DNA from: Micractinium sp. NFX-FRZ
Lineage: Eukaryota; Chlorophyta; Trebouxiophyceae; Chlorellales; Chlorellaceae
Reading direction: 5' to 3'
Length of the DNA stretch: 64,000 bases
Assembly (NCBI GenBank): GCA_029339195.1
Contig: JAPTJF010000363.1
Span: 1-64,000 of the forward strand
The position numbers and the translations under genes were made by a program. The notes beneath the pieces are model-generated. The model saw nothing but the letters and a program-made list of their open reading frames with translations. It had not been told where the DNA came from and ran no database searches. Below, one piece after another: positions 33,235 to 50,323 of this stretch; the stretch's first letter is position 1; each line of letters starts with the position of its first letter.

Positions 33235-36200
33235 ATGGCGCGGGCCCCACCACAGGGCGCCGGCGGGCTGGGCGGCAGCGGAAGCGCTGCCGACCCCCGG
33301 CTGCCCTGCACCATCCTGTCGGGTTTCCTGGGCTCTGGCAAGACCACCCTGCTCACCCACATCCTGCGCAACAAGGAGGGGCTGCGGTGAGTGCAGACGC
33401 ACTGCTGCGCAGCGCAGAGACGGTGGTGCCGTGGGCCGCTCGCGTGGTTGCTGCCTGCCGCTCCTTGAAGCTTGCTCCGCAGCCTTGCTGCTCCCGTGCA
33501 CATGCGCGCTCTCAGGACCTCCCGCCCCTTTCCCCTGGCTGCCCAACAAGCTACACCCATCCCCGCCCACCCTGGCAGTTGCATGCCCCTTTGCAGCTGC
33601 GCCCGAGCAGAACACCGGCACCACTTGTTTCGCTCCTTTGCCCCCCACTGCTCCTGCCCCCTGCAGCTGCGCCGTGATTGTGAACGACATGGCCGAGCTG
33701 AACATCGACGCCAGCCTGATAAAGAACAGCGGGGCCCTGATCCAGGCGGAGGAGCGGCTGGTGGAGATGAGCAACGGCTGCATCTGCTGCACGCTGCGGG
33801 GCGACCTGGCGGAGGAGGTGGGGCGGCTGGCTGCCTCGGGCGCGTACGACTACTGCGTCATCGAGAGCACGGGCATCGGGGAGCCCATGCAGGTGCGGGG
33901 TGCGGGGGGCTGTGGGTGTTGCTTGTTTTGGTGTGTGCGTGGCGCAGGTGGGGTACGGGTCGCTGGCGACCTGGAGGCTCACCAGCAATGTCCCAAGTGC
34001 CATGTATCGGTGCCCCTGGGGTGGGGAAGGCGGGAGCACCTCGGCAAGGTCTGGACGGCGTGTGCTTGGCGGGCATGTGCTTGGCGGAGTAGCGTCCGAA
34101 GCACAGGTGCATGCATGGCAGGAGCAGCAGCCCGCTGCCAACAGCACCCCCCACCACTGCCCGCACCCCGCAGGTGGCCGAGACCTTTGCCATGTCAGCG
34201 GGCGAGGGCGGCCCCCCGCTGGCTGAGGTGGCGCGGCTGGACACGTGCGTGACGGTGGTGGATGCCGCCAACCTGATGGCCAACTTGTGAGTGTAGATTA
34301 TTCTCTGATGGCCTAATCTGTGTAGATGGCCCTTGCTGCATGTATGAGATGGGAGAAGGGCGAGGGCGGTGCTGGCTGGCGCCAACAGAATCGCTCAACT
34401 TTTAGTGTGCGTGCTGCATGACTGATGCAGCAGGCAACGCAGGGGTCGGAAGCGGAGGAGGGGGAGGGGGAGCAGGTGCCCATGCGTCACCTGCCTGTCC
34501 GCAGCCTGCCTTGCCTGCTGGACGGCAGCGACACAAGAGTGAAGCGTGGGTTTTCACACAAAGGTGGAGGGGGAGTAATTGCTCTGCATCAGTTGTGAGC
34601 GCGCTGCCCTCCCCTCGCCTCGTGCCCCCCCAACGCACCGCCCTCCTTCACGTTGTGCACCCCGCGCTCTGTGCGCCTGCCGCAGCGCCAGCGTGGAGAG
34701 CCTGCGTGACCGCGGGGAGCAGGCGGGGGAGGAGGACGACCGCAACGTGTCGGAGCTGCTGCTGGACCAAATCGAGTTTGCAGACGTCCTGCTGCTCAAC
34801 AAGGTGGGGCCGCCTGGCCGGGTGCTTGACGTATGTACTGTTGTGCAGCGCCATGGGCCGCTGCCAGGGTGAGTGCGGGTCACTGATGTGCGCATGCAGG
34901 GGCGTGGCCTGCTCTCTTATGCCCCTCAAACAACTGCTGTTGTTGCCGCCGCCCTGCTTATGCCCTGCCCCTCCGTTCTCCACACCTGCCCCCGCTTACC
35001 CCCCCCCCTGAGCAGGTGGACCTGGTCTCCGCCGACGAGCAGCGCCGCCTGCTGGGCCTGCTGCGCACCCTCAACCCCGGCGCCGACCTCCTGCCCACCC
35101 GCCAGTCCCAGGTCCCGCTGGCCCGCGTCATTGACACCGGGCGCTTCAGCTTTGAGAAGGCGGCGCAGAACGCGGGGTGGCTCAAGGTGGGGGGGCAGGG
35201 AGGGAGGAGGGTGGGTCGGGGTGTGCAGAGCTGCAAGGCGCCTGCAGGGGCTGCAGAAATTGTGGAGGTGGCTGCACGGACCGGCACAAGGGTGGCTCCA
35301 GCCAGCCACCTGGGCAGCCAGGCAGGCGTACGCCCCTGCAGTGCCTGCTCCCCTTCTTCCACCCTGCCTTCCAGAGGGTGCTCCCCAGCACCCCTGTGCC
35401 TGCTCCCACGCTTGCTGCTGCCCACAACACTTCTCACCACACCCTCACCACCTCTGCCACCCCGCCCTCCACACCCCGGCCCCCTGCTGCGCAGACCCTG
35501 CAGGATGGGTTTGTGCCGGAGACGGAGGAGTACGACATTGGGTCTCTGGTCTACCGCGCCCGCCGCCCCTTCCACCCCGCCCGCCTCCACGCCTTCCTCA
35601 ACACACACTTCCTGCTGCAAGAGCCCGACTGGTCGGAGGCGCTGGCCGCAGAGGAGGGGGAGGAGGAGGGGGCGTGTGGGCATGCCCACGACCACTCGCA
35701 CTGCAACGGGCACCACCATGGGCACGGGCAGGCACCACAGCATGCCCAGCAGCAGCAGCAGGCGCAGCAGGGGCTGGCGGGGCCAGTGCAGGCCGCAGTG
35801 CTGCACTCCTCGCAGGCGGCGGCGCAGGCGGCGGGCGCGCTGCAGGCGTTGGTTCAGCAGCAGGCGGGCGCAGTGGGCGGCGGCGCCAGCGCGCAGCAGC
35901 AGGCGCTGCTGGCCACTGTGGCCGCCGCCACCTCGGCAGCCGCAGCCGCCTCCAGCGCAGCGGCCATCCTGCTGTCGCAGCTGGAGGGCGGAGCCGGCAG
36001 CAGCACCGCCACCCCCCTGCCTGCACCGCAGCACGCGGCCCACGGCAGCATCAGCGCGGCCCACCACCACAACAACCAGCACAGCCACCAGCAGCCAGAG
36101 GTGTCGGCTGCGGAGGCGGCGGCGCGTCAGGCCCGTCTGGCCGCCTCCTGCGGCCAGCTGCTGCGCTCCAAGGGCTTCATCTGGCTGGCCACGCGCCCAG

Positions 36201-39200
36201 ACCTGTGCGGGGAGTGGAGCCAGGTGGGGGCGGCGTGGCGTGAGCGCTCGATGGGCTGAGCTCGGGGTGGCTGGGAGTGGGCTGGGAGTGGGCTGGGAGG
36301 TCGCCAGCATGAGTGGCGGGCCTCCCGTGGGTGCAGTGCAGTGCAGTGTGGTGCATGGTGGTGAGAGGTGGCCTCAGTGCCAGCCCACCGGCGGTACTTT
36401 GCACTTCCCCTGCGTGGCAACCTCCTTGGCCCCCACCCTGCAACGCCCGTCGCGCCCTTCGCACCGCCTTCGCTTTCACCCCTGCGCGCCGCCCCCCCCC
36501 CGTGCCACGCCTGCAGGCCGGCGGCATCCTGCGCCTGGGCGTGGGCGGCCCCTGGTACGCGGCGCTGCCCCAGGAGGCGTGGCCCCAGGAGGCGGAGGCG
36601 CGGGTGAAGATAGAGGCAGACTTCCAGGAGCCGCACGGGGACCGCAGGTGGGGCAGGCTGTTGGTACCGTTGGTCTTAACAAGAGCATCTGTTCTGACCG
36701 AAGTGAGGTGGTGGGGTGAGGTGCGGGGGGAGGGTGGGGGTGCTGGCCAGATCATGGCCCACTCCCCGCAGCTGCGCGGCAGCCGCGAGTAGCATGGTGG
36801 GGTGTTGCGTGCAGTGGAGGTGGGGATGTGGTGTCGTGAGCTGGCCGGGATGCTGAGGGACTGCCAGGAGCGACACAGAGACGGCAGGCGCATGGGGGGT
36901 GGGTGATGTGCGGGTGGCGCACTGCCCCTGGCAGCTGCCTTGGCGCATTGGAAGGCCGCCCTGGGCCCCCCTGTTTTGCTGCACCACACCACCCACTGGC
37001 TCCCCCATGCCCACCCCTCAACAGGCCTCCTGCTGCCCCCTACGGTGCAGGCAGGGGGCTGGGCTGGATATCAACTAACTGAGCGGCAATGCGCTGCCTC
37101 CCTGCCTTGTGTTGACATGTCTGCTGCATGCTCTGAATGTTGCTGCAGGCAGGAGATTGTGCTGATTGGCATCCGGATGAACGGCAAGGCGCTGCACGCT
37201 GCGCTGGACGCCTGCCTGTGTAGCGACGCTGAGCTGGCGGCGGCGGCGGCGGGGCGGCTGCAGGACCCCTTCCTGCAGTGGCCCACGCTGGAACAGATTC
37301 TGGATGCTGGGGAGGAGGAGGAGGAGGAGGAGGAGGAGGAGGAGGAGGAGGATCTTGATGGCACTGAGGAGGAGGGGGAGGAGGAGGGTGTGCGGGGCAG
37401 CGCGCTCAGCGGTATTGAGGAGGGCACCGAGGAGGGGGAGGAGGAGGGCGGCTCGGGCTTCCGCCCAGGCGTGCTGCACGACATCACGTACGGGGCGGCC
37501 GAGCTGCAAGAGTGCTTTGAGGATGCGGCGCAGCAGCTGGCCGGCAGGGATGGCAGCAGCGGCAGCCCCGGGCTGGGCGTGGTGAGCTGGCACGCAGACT
37601 GGTGCGAGCCGTGCCAGTACGCGGCGGGCGTGCTGCGCCAGCTGGCGCCACGCTACGCCAGCGGGGCGGCCTTCTTCCGGCTGGATGTGGAGGGGTCGTC
37701 TGCCAACACTGCGCTGGCGCTGGAGAAGGTGATGCGCAAGCCGGAGTCGCGGCGCATAGGTGAGCCGACTTTGAGAGGGGGACTGGGACGGAGACTTAAT
37801 AAACATTTCTATTTTATTATTATTCCATCTAGAATCAAAAATTGAATCATTTTAGGAGAACCTAGCAAGGGGGGTCCTTAGGGTGCGGAGTGTGTCAAGC
37901 AGCAGCTTGAACATGTGGGTGCAAGACATGCGGCCGTGCGACAGAGGTGGCATCAGCGGCAGTGTACCCAGGCAGCAGGTGCCGCCCGAGATTTGTGTAC
38001 CCTGCCATGCCATGCCACCCCACCCGTCGGCCTCAGCGCCTGGCAATCCCCCCACACCAACCGCCATCCCATCCTCCTCTCCTCCCACGCAACAAGAATG
38101 GTATGAACAATGTCTCTCCTCCCTGACCTTACCCCGCTCCCCCCACCCCCCCGCCAGGCGCCAAGCCGCTGCTGAAGAGCGGCGACAAGTTCCCCTGCAT
38201 CACGCTGCACTACCTGCCCAGCATGCAGCCGGTGCAGACGCTGGCCGGCGCCGGCGCTCTCGACCAGCTGCACCTGCTGCTGCACGAGCACGCGGCTGCC
38301 GCAGCCCCAGCGGCAGCACCCGCAGCAGGCCGGGCAGCAGCAGTGCCGGCAGCAGCAGCCCCCGTGCCGCCATCGGCGGTGCCAGCAGCAGCAGCACCTG
38401 CAGCGTCAGTAGTAGCGGCGTCAGCAGCAGCCCCCAGCCGGCTGGTGGTCCTGCGCCGGGGTGCGGCAGAGGCCAAGGAGCTGCTGGCCGCTGGGCGCGC
38501 CTCCGGCTGCCCCGTGCTGGTGGTGTGGACACATGCGGGCGGCAGCGGCGGCGCTGGTGGGCAGCAGGAGGCGCTGCAGGCGGCGGCCGCCGAGGCGGCG
38601 GCCTCCACCCGCGGCCTCACCCTGGTGGATGCCGATGCCGGGGCTTCAGCTTCCAACCAGGTGCTGGCAGGGGCGCTCAAGGTGAAGGCCTTCCCAGAGG
38701 TGCACGTGTATCGGGACATGAAGCTGGAGAGCAAGCTGAGCGGCGGCAGCGCAACGCCCGCTGAGCTGGCACGGCTGGCGGCACGGCTGGCGGCGCCGAC
38801 TGCCGGCGGCGGCGCTAGCAGCAGCGGCGCTTCCGCGCCAACGGCGGCAGCAGCAGCAGGGCCGGCAGCAACGGTAGCAGCGCCGGCAGCAGCTGTGGCA
38901 GCGCCGCCAACACCGGCAGCGCCGGAAGGCTCAGCAGCGCCCAGCAGCAGCACCAGCAGCAGCCCGTTTGACCCGCCGGCCGCCAAGTTTGCCAAGCCGG
39001 GCGCCACCAAGCGCTTCCCAGACAGCCGAGTGGGCTACTTCTTCCCCAAGATGCCCTGCCTCAGGTGAGTGGAAGTGTGGTGTGCTGGCTGGGAGGCGGG
39101 GGATGGGGGAGCTTGCCGGGTCCATGGCTTGCTTGGGGCCTGCTGCTGCCTGCCCTCCCACACTGCCTCGTCCCACCCTGCATGCCTGTCTGCCGCCCTG

Positions 39201-39486
39201 GCACCCTGGTGCACCACGCGGTGACGGCTGCCCCACCCCCTGTTACCTACTCCACCCCCGCTCCCCCAGGTGTGGCTGCCCGTGGTGGAGCAGCGAGGAG
39301 TGGGATGCGCGCTGCCTGCGCTGCGGGTGGGACTGCGAGAGCGGCGGCTACGACGACGACAGCCAGCCGCTGCCCAAGCACAAGCAGCGGTGGGAGCAGT
39401 ACGTGGCGGTCATCAAGGAGGGGCGCACACCCGCATGGGCGCCCAAGGCAGGCGCCAGCAGCGCGCCGCCCCCCCGCAGGCGGTGA
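33235..39486 (+). CDS. CobW-family GTPase fused to thioredoxin-like domains and a zinc ribbon
   Basis: Ten exons join in frame to 1124 residues: 33235-33386, 33667-33892, 34174-34286, 34686-34803, 35016-35186, 35495-36223, 36517-36647, 37149-37759, 38158-39064 and 39270-39486. The N-terminal G3E GTPase has Walker [12 protein letters not shown], the metal-binding [14 protein letters not shown] (CxCC), ESTGIGEP and LLNKVD. A CobW C-terminal domain follows ([13 protein letters not shown]), interrupted by a His-rich metal-binding insert ([16 protein letters not shown]) and a Gln/Ala-rich region. After a poly-Glu run comes a thioredoxin-like domain with [19 protein letters not shown], then a second thioredoxin-like segment lacking the CxxC ([11 protein letters not shown]). 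The C-terminus is a four-cysteine knuckle (CLRCGCPWW...CLRCGWDCE). G3E GTPases load zinc or cobalt onto client proteins; a redox-linked metallochaperone role is inference. Confidence 0.88.
34273..34324 (+). repeat. Echo of CobW exon 3 end with donor
   Basis: ctgatggccaacttgtgagt at the exon end (34273-34292) is followed at 34305-34324 by ctgatggcctaatctgtgta. The shared start ctgatggcc is exact and the rest is partly similar. The offset is 32 bp. Confidence 0.55.
37313..37352 (+). repeat. GAG triplet repeat coding poly-Glu
   Basis: About 13 GAG codons in a row lie in the linker between the CobW C-terminal domain and the first thioredoxin-like domain. More Glu-rich codons follow to about 37450. 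Confidence 0.9.
37794..37858 (+). other. AT-rich island inside a CobW-fusion intron
   Basis: About 65 bases are mostly A and T within otherwise GC-rich DNA, in the intron 37760-38157. It contains AATAAA near 37798. It could be an insertion footprint, a fragment of organelle-type DNA, or an alternative 3' end giving a product without the second thioredoxin-like segment. Confidence 0.5.
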
Positions 39487-39983
39487 ACCTTGCGGTCCCG
39501 GCAGCACCCACTGATGCCGCCGCCCCTTGCCACCCTTGCTGTCAAGCTGCTGGCTGGGCGTTGAGGCAGCGCCTCCCCAAGGTTGCTCCTCATCCTTGTT
39601 TGCGCTCTCCCTGCTGTGTGCTTCTGTTCCGTGTTGCACATGGTCAGTGCAGTCAGTTGCAATTGAATAGAGCAAAGGGTGTGTGGAGTCAGGGGGAGGA
39701 GCAAGGGAGGAGGCGGTGCGCAGGGACAGAAGAGGCGAGCAAGAGGGGGAAAGAATGCAGCATGCGGGGGGCAGCAGTACAGGAAAGGGGGCGGCTGCGG
39801 CACGGGGCGGCGCGGAGCCCCGCCCACGCCCTCACCCGTGCCCGCCAAATGGGCCTAGGCCGACAAGAAGAGTTTGTTAGGGCCAAGAGCTAGCAGCAGC
39901 TAAGCCTGCTGGCATATGTATGTGGAGGAGGCGCCCTGTGCCGCGCCCGAACAGAGCTGTGGCAGCCTGCTGGTGCAGGAGCC
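39487..39983. other. Convergent spacer, CobW fusion / CTP synthase
   Basis: About 500 bp of 3' UTR sequence for the two converging genes. I found no TGTAA on either strand and no open frame with support. Confidence 0.5.
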
Positions 39984-44862
<4,879 letters not shown>

Positions 44863-45781
44863 CCTTGCTCAATGACCCTGCTGGCGCAACGCCCGCGGCG
44901 CCGCTCCCTCTGCCTTTTTCTGCTGCTTTGAACTGGCAAGGCGCTGATTGGGGACTGGCTGTAATTCTCTGTGGGCTGCGGGCAATGCGGGCAACGACGC
45001 GGCTGACTGCAGCCCAGCAAATGCAAGTGCGCAGCTGGCGAGCGACAGCCTGGCGCGCATTCAAAGTGCGCGCAGTGCCTGCAAGCTGGGAGCAAGGCAG
45101 GGGGTGCCAGAAGCTTGTCTGTGCAAATGGTGAGTGGGATGTGGGTTTAAGCCAACGCTGTGGCTTTGAGCCAACGCTCTCAGTTACTATGTTACCCTGC
45201 AGGTGCCAGTTCTGGCACCCCACCAAGGCCCACAGCCAGTGCACCCACCCTGCGCCACCTGATGGCCCAGCCCTGTACCAAAGTGCAGTCCTGTGCTCCA
45301 AACCTGATTGGCCAGGCGAAGCTCTTCAATCACAGTTGATGCCAACCAGGTTCGCCCTGCGCCCTGAGCAGCCAAATGCGCTAGGCTGTGCTGCAGAGTC
45401 GGTGGGGCTGGATTCAGGCGGGGACAGTGCCAGTGTGCGGGCACCCAAGACGGCGCTCCCTCCACTGTGCAGCCAAGAGTGGACACTCCTCCAATCCGCG
45501 CCTTCCTAGTCCATTTCTCTGACTCAAGAGCTGCGTTACAGCATTCAGCTTCAAGAAGTGGAGTCAAAGAGTGGTGCGGCCCCTCCAGGAGACTGGCGGG
45601 CTAATTCTGCCCGGTTGGCAAGTCAAGGCTGCCACTCTGCAGGGCCTTGCAGCCGCCGCTGTGTTGTCAACGAGCCTTCTGCCCACTCACTTGGGGCTGA
45701 TAGGGCTGTTACTGCTCCCATCGCAAGTCAAGGCTGTCACTCTGGGGCTGGCAAGCCGCCACCGTCTGCCGCCGCTGCCCC
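44863..45781. other. Spacer upstream of CTP synthase
   Basis: About 920 bp holding the CTP synthase promoter and the 3' UTR of the small gene to the right. TTACA at 45536-45540 (TGTAA on the minus strand) may end the small gene's transcript. A degenerate repeat, gcaagtcaaggctg, occurs at about 45619 and 45723. No other gene is supported. Confidence 0.5.
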
Positions 45782-46158
45782 TCACTTGCCGGTGCCCTTC
45801 TTCTTCCACAGCCACTTGGGGTTCTCATCGCGCGGCTGCACCGGCATGGTGGAGCAGTAGGGCACGTAGTCCAGGCCGTTGTAGGCGGCGTCGTTCAGCG
45901 CCTTGCGAATCTGGTACTCCCAGGCGTCATCCGGAATGCGAGCGTGCGACTGCAGGCAACAGCGGCGGTGGCACGGCGGGGCAGGGGGCGGCGGCACTGC
46001 AGGGTCAGCGGGTGCTCGCGGCCACAGCGTTTCATAGCAATGCGGCTCTTGAATGAGCCCCGCTGGCCCCCACACAGGCCCCGGAAGTCGGGGAACACGA
46101 GTGGCCACTCGCGCAAGCTCACCGCGGCGGTCCAGATGTCCGGGGTTTGCGTGTCCAT
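45782..46158 (-). CDS. Small conserved-looking protein, 67 residues, unidentified
   Basis: Two exons join in frame: 46123-46158 (MDTQTPDIWTAA) and 45782-45949 (from SHARIPDDAWEYQIRKALND to KWLWKKKGTGK, stop TGA). The donor GCG|GTGAGC and acceptor CTGCAG|TC are good. The product is about 8 kDa, with a short acidic N-terminus, a helical middle (WEYQIRKALNDAAYNGLDY) and a basic, tryptophan-containing C-terminus. It has no signal peptide or membrane span. The composition resembles small accessory subunits of mitochondrial respiratory complexes, but I do not recognise the family. An unspliced reading of the first exon continues past the donor and is less likely, because the second exon then stays unused. 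Confidence 0.6.
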
Positions 46159-47174
46159 TGTTGAGGATATACCAAAAGCGATCGAGGCTACCTGAGACGG
46201 CAGAACGTGCGCTCAGGGCCGGTCAGCGCAACATCTTTTCTGCCACGCTGTCCTCCCGGCTCCCCGCCTTCCCCACTGCCCTCCTTACGCTGTTTTGCGG
46301 TTCGCAGATGCATAACAGGGAGCAGCACACGGAGAATCCATGCACAAGCCGCTTGTCTGCACCGGCTGAGGTTTCGCCACCAGCAGCTCTCGGGCGCGCC
46401 GTGCGGTGGCACAGAGCTCGTGCTGCGCAGCACCGTGGCCAAACCTACATTCAGCAGTTGTATCTTTGAAATGACCATGGTGTGACCGAATTTGTTTCAA
46501 TGAAGTGAGGCCAATTATTGGAAAATGATGAGGCTCGAAGCAGGCAGTGGGATGAGGAGGGCCAGCTGAACAGCAGATACTGTGTCAAAGAGGTTTAGCT
46601 GATGCCTCCTGTTCTGACTGGTGTACACACATGCAACATGCACAATACACACAGACACACAGGCGCTGCCTGTGCCCAATACTTGATGGGGCCTCCCGCT
46701 CAGCGTCGGTGGGCATGCAGCACTCTGTGGTGTTGTGTACATCCAAGCACATGCCGGTGGGTGACCAGCAGTGGCCAGGCTGCCGGCAAACTGTATGCAG
46801 CTGGGCCCGAAGTGCAGCGGTCGCTTCAGCATGCATGCATGATTTATGCCGCAGCTAGCGGACGCCACATGTGCTGTTGTGCCCTCACATCCATCCGGAC
46901 ATGCCCGGCAAGAGACGGAGTGGGCTGCTGAGCACCTCAATACCTTGGGTTCCCCATCTGAGGCTAGGCATTACACACCACCATGATCTGTTGTTGGCAA
47001 CAGCATGCCTTGAAGCTCCGCTCACCATGTCACGACATGGCTGTTGGGGGTGCTGGGCGGGTCCACGTGCTGGGCGGCGCCGCAGCGGCGGCACCTATGC
47101 CGCCTGAGCACGCGTCTGTCGATGCCGAAACGTTGATGTACTGTTCTGGGTACATTTCAATAGCGTTCTGCGTC
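46159..47174. promoter_or_regulatory. Divergent spacer, small gene / DUF2064 gene
   Basis: About 1 kb between two divergent start codons. It is less GC-rich than the genes and must hold both promoters. An in-frame upstream ATG at 47136 would extend the DUF2064 protein by 13 residues. I see no other gene. Confidence 0.5.
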
Positions 47175-48497
47175 ATGACACGGCCCCTGCGCGACGCCGT
47201 CGTTGTTTTTGCCAGGCTGCCGAGGCCTGGGCAGGTCAAGACTCGGCTTGCCGCATCTGTAGGCAACGAAGAGGCGGCGCTGTTCTACCAGAAATGCGCG
47301 GAGCGAGTCATCGCGGCGCTGGGCAGGTGCAGGCAGCGGCACGAGCTGGCGGCAGCGGCACACAGCCCAGCCATGCCACCCCCTGCTCAGGCCCCCCGAT
47401 TTACATGACCCCTGCCATGGTTCCGCCGCATGTGCAGGCTTTTAGATGCCGCCATATACCTGTTCTATGCTCAAGGAGAAGATGAGGCGGCGGTGGCGGC
47501 CTGGCTGGAGCCGCTGCACATTGTGCGTCTACCTTGTCACTTGGGGAGCAAGCCACATGGCACACATGGTGCGCTGGTGGCAGGATGTGTGTGCCAAAAC
47601 TGTGAGGTCACTGCGTATCTCCCTGCCACCCTGTTGTGCCCTCTGCAGGCTGGCATGACATTGGTGCCGCAGCTGCAGCAGCCAGACCTGGGGGCGCGCA
47701 TGGAGCATGCCCTGCGGCATGCCTTGGACCAGGGGCACCAGCGGGTGGCAGTGGTGGGCACCGATGTGCCCGACCTCTCCAGCGAGGCAGTGAGCCAGGC
47801 ACTGCAGGCGCTGGACACACATCAGGTGGGGCAGGGAGGGCAGCGCACGCAGCACGCTTTGCTGCTGGTGTGAGCATTCCACTGGGCATGGGTGGGGAGA
47901 GCTAGAGCTCAGCACAGGCACCGACACCTGGGCCCCCTCCTGCCTCCCCCTGCAGGCTGTGTTTGGCCCTGCAGAGGACGGCGGCTACTACCTGCTGGCA
48001 CTCTCCTCCCTGCCAGACGGCCTGCTACAGGCAAGGGCCGCAGCTGCTGTGGCCAGTGCCCGCCTGCCTTCCTGCCTCCCGCCCAGCCTGAACCGTTTGT
48101 CGATGCTGGGGAGGAAGCCTATAGCAGTGCCAAGATCACACCCCCATGCCGCCGCCCACGCCCACCCATTTGCGGTGTGCAGGGCATCGAGTGGAGCACC
48201 TCCAGTGTGCTGTCCGCCAACGTCGCCAACGCACGGCGGCTGGGCATGCGGGTGGCCCCCCTAGACACGCTGCCCCGCCTGGCAGACATTGACACGGTGC
48301 AGGACCTGCGGCGCTGGTGCAGCCGCCAGCCGCAGCAACAGCGGGCAGCCGCAGCGGCACCAGGGGGAAGCAGCACAGGTCAGGTGCAGGAAGAGGAACG
48401 GCCGGGCAGTATGGCCGCCCTGCTTGATGTGGCCCTCCGCATTGCTGGCTGCGAGAGGTGCTGTGCAGAGCAGGCAGCGCATGCTGCTAGCAGCTAG
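47175..48497 (+). CDS. DUF2064 / TIGR04282 GT-A fold glycosyltransferase-like protein
   Basis: A GT-A-fold nucleotidyl or glycosyltransferase-like enzyme; members of this family are often called glycosyltransferase A, with no settled substrate. Five exons join in frame: 47175-47326, 47438-47522, 47649-47825, 47956-48030 and 48183-48497, giving 267 residues. Family landmarks are the N-terminal VVVFARLPRPGQVKTRLA, then DLGARMEHALRHAL, the metal-site VAVVGTDVPDLSSEAV, VFGPAEDGGYYLLAL, IEWSTSSVLSANVANARRLG and ADIDTVQDLRRW. The fourth intron (48031-48182) starts with GC, not GT: only the GC donor keeps LLQ|GIEWST in frame. A Gln/Ala/Gly-rich tail ends the protein. The family is common in bacteria and cyanobacteria, so plastid-ancestor or bacterial origin is possible, but the gene has normal local introns. 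Confidence 0.88.
48031..48182 (+). other. GC-AG intron
   Basis: The donor reads CTACAG|GCAAGG and the acceptor GTGCAG|GG. No GT donor nearby preserves the frame between DGLLQ and GIEWS. Confidence 0.75.
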
Positions 48498-48767
48498 CTG
48501 CAACAGGGCTCTCCCTTCTGCTCTTCCTGCCATTGTTCGTGGCCTGCGTTTGAACCCCCCCTTTAAAGAGCTTACAAGGAATTGGCTTACAAACAGAGCA
48601 AAGCAAAGAAGGAGCAGAACAAGAGAGCAGTGCTGGAAAGCTTAATGGTACAGGATGCCTAGGCTAACCGAATGGCTGCTGGTCTCAATGGCAGAGGAGC
48701 GCAGCTCGGCGCAGGCAGGCTGGGGGCCTGCCTCATGCCCCCGCCTCCCGCCTGCCTGCCAGCCCCC
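48498..48767. other. Convergent spacer, DUF2064 / AAK-like kinase
   Basis: 270 bp of 3' UTR sequence. Two TTACA words at 48572-48576 and 48587-48591 read TGTAA on the minus strand and are candidate poly(A) signals for the kinase gene, 177-196 nt past its stop. Confidence 0.55.
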
Positions 48768-50285
48768 TCACTGCAGCGGGTTCAGGTCGTCAAAGAAGTT
48801 GCCGTCTGGAGCGGTCATGTGCCGCTTGTGCTTGTTGGGTGACCCGCCGCTGAGGCGGGGGGCCATGGGCGAGCCGGGCTGCATGGGAGAGCGAGTGCCG
48901 CTCACCCCCACGGCCGCCAGGCCCCGAACCGGCGAGGGTAAGGCGGAGGTGGGCGCGGAGCGGGAGCCGTCGCCCAGCGGGGAGGGCGTCGGCGTGAGCT
49001 GCACCGGGAAGGAGCGCAGCGCTTGGCCCTGCTGCCCACCGCCGCCGTTGGCGCTGGCAGCGCTGCCGGGTGCGGCGCCCAGGGTGCCGCTGCTCCCTTG
49101 CCGCATCGGCGGCTGCCGCAGCTCTGCAGACCCGGCATGCGCCAGGCTGCTGCGGCTGCTGCCGCCACGCAGGCTCAGGTCAAGGTTGGCCTTAAGCACT
49201 GCCTCCAGAGGTGCCACGCTGCTGGCGCTGGCGCTGCTGCTGCTGCCAGTGCTGCCGGCGCCACTACCCGCCGCCGCTGGCGCTGCTGGCCTTGCTCCTG
49301 CCCCAGCGCCTGCGACTGGCGGTGCCTCTCTGCTGCCGGCGCCTGGCTGCTGGCTGCCTGCTTTGAAGCTGCTGCCTCCTGCCGGCTGCAGCAGGGTGGG
49401 CGTGGGGGCGTCCCCCTGCCCACCCACCGCACCAAACGACACCCAGGAGTCGCCACCGACACTGCTGGCGGGGCTGGTGGTGTCGATGGCGCTGCCGGGC
49501 ACCTGGAGACGCAGGTCCTGGGCTGCCCTGCTGCTGGCGGGGGTTCTGGCGGGCCCTGCTGCAGCTGCCCCTGCCGGCCCCGGCGTGGTTGCTGCTGCTG
49601 CTGGTGCTGCTGTGCCTGCCAGGCCACTGTTGGCAAGCTGCTGTGGCCCGAGCCCCGGGGCTCCCGAGGCCGCCTGCAGCTGCTGGCGCAGCTGCCTGAT
49701 CTCCCCGGCCTGCTGCTCCACCAGCCGCTGCAAGCGCTGCACCTCCTCGTTGCGCGACTGCACACAGGATGGGCAGGGCATGGCGGAGGTGCAGCGCTGT
49801 CAGGTGCCAGCCTCACGTGAGCGGTCAGCAGCAGCACGGTGGCACAGAGTCTGGCAGAGCAGCAGGCCAGCAGGCTGCGTGCACGTCCACGGCACGGGCA
49901 AGCAGGCGGGTAGGCAGCTGTGTTGCTTTACCACCAGCAAGGCACCAACCCACAGGTTGACCAGGGCTCCCCCCTCCAATCCCCTCCCCCTGCCCCACCC
50001 CACCTCCAGCAGTTCTTCGAGCACCAGGCAGTGCTGCCGCAGACCCTCAGCTTCGCCCACATCAGCACTCATCCCGCTGCTGGCAGGTGCTGCACGCGCA
50101 GCTGGCGCTGCTGCCGCCTGCAGGCCTGACGCCGTAGTGGAGCCGCCTGCAAGGGTTGGGGTGCGCTGAGGCGGCAAGATCAGGGCTTTGCGCGACATGG
50201 GGGTTCAGGGCTGGCACCAACAGGGGAGGTGCACACCTGGCAGGCGAGAGATGTGATAAGACAGGGTGCCCCATCCAGCAGGCAA

Positions 50286-50323
<38 letters not shown>

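Noticed and set aside
34958..36310. Long open frame on the minus strand opposite the CobW gene
   Set aside because: Its Arg/Leu/Gly-rich sequence mirrors the CobW exon at 35495-36223, and it matches no known fold.
50280..50320. Possible CRISPR-like array
   Set aside because: The units are a simple CAGG microsatellite without spacers, in a eukaryotic intron.
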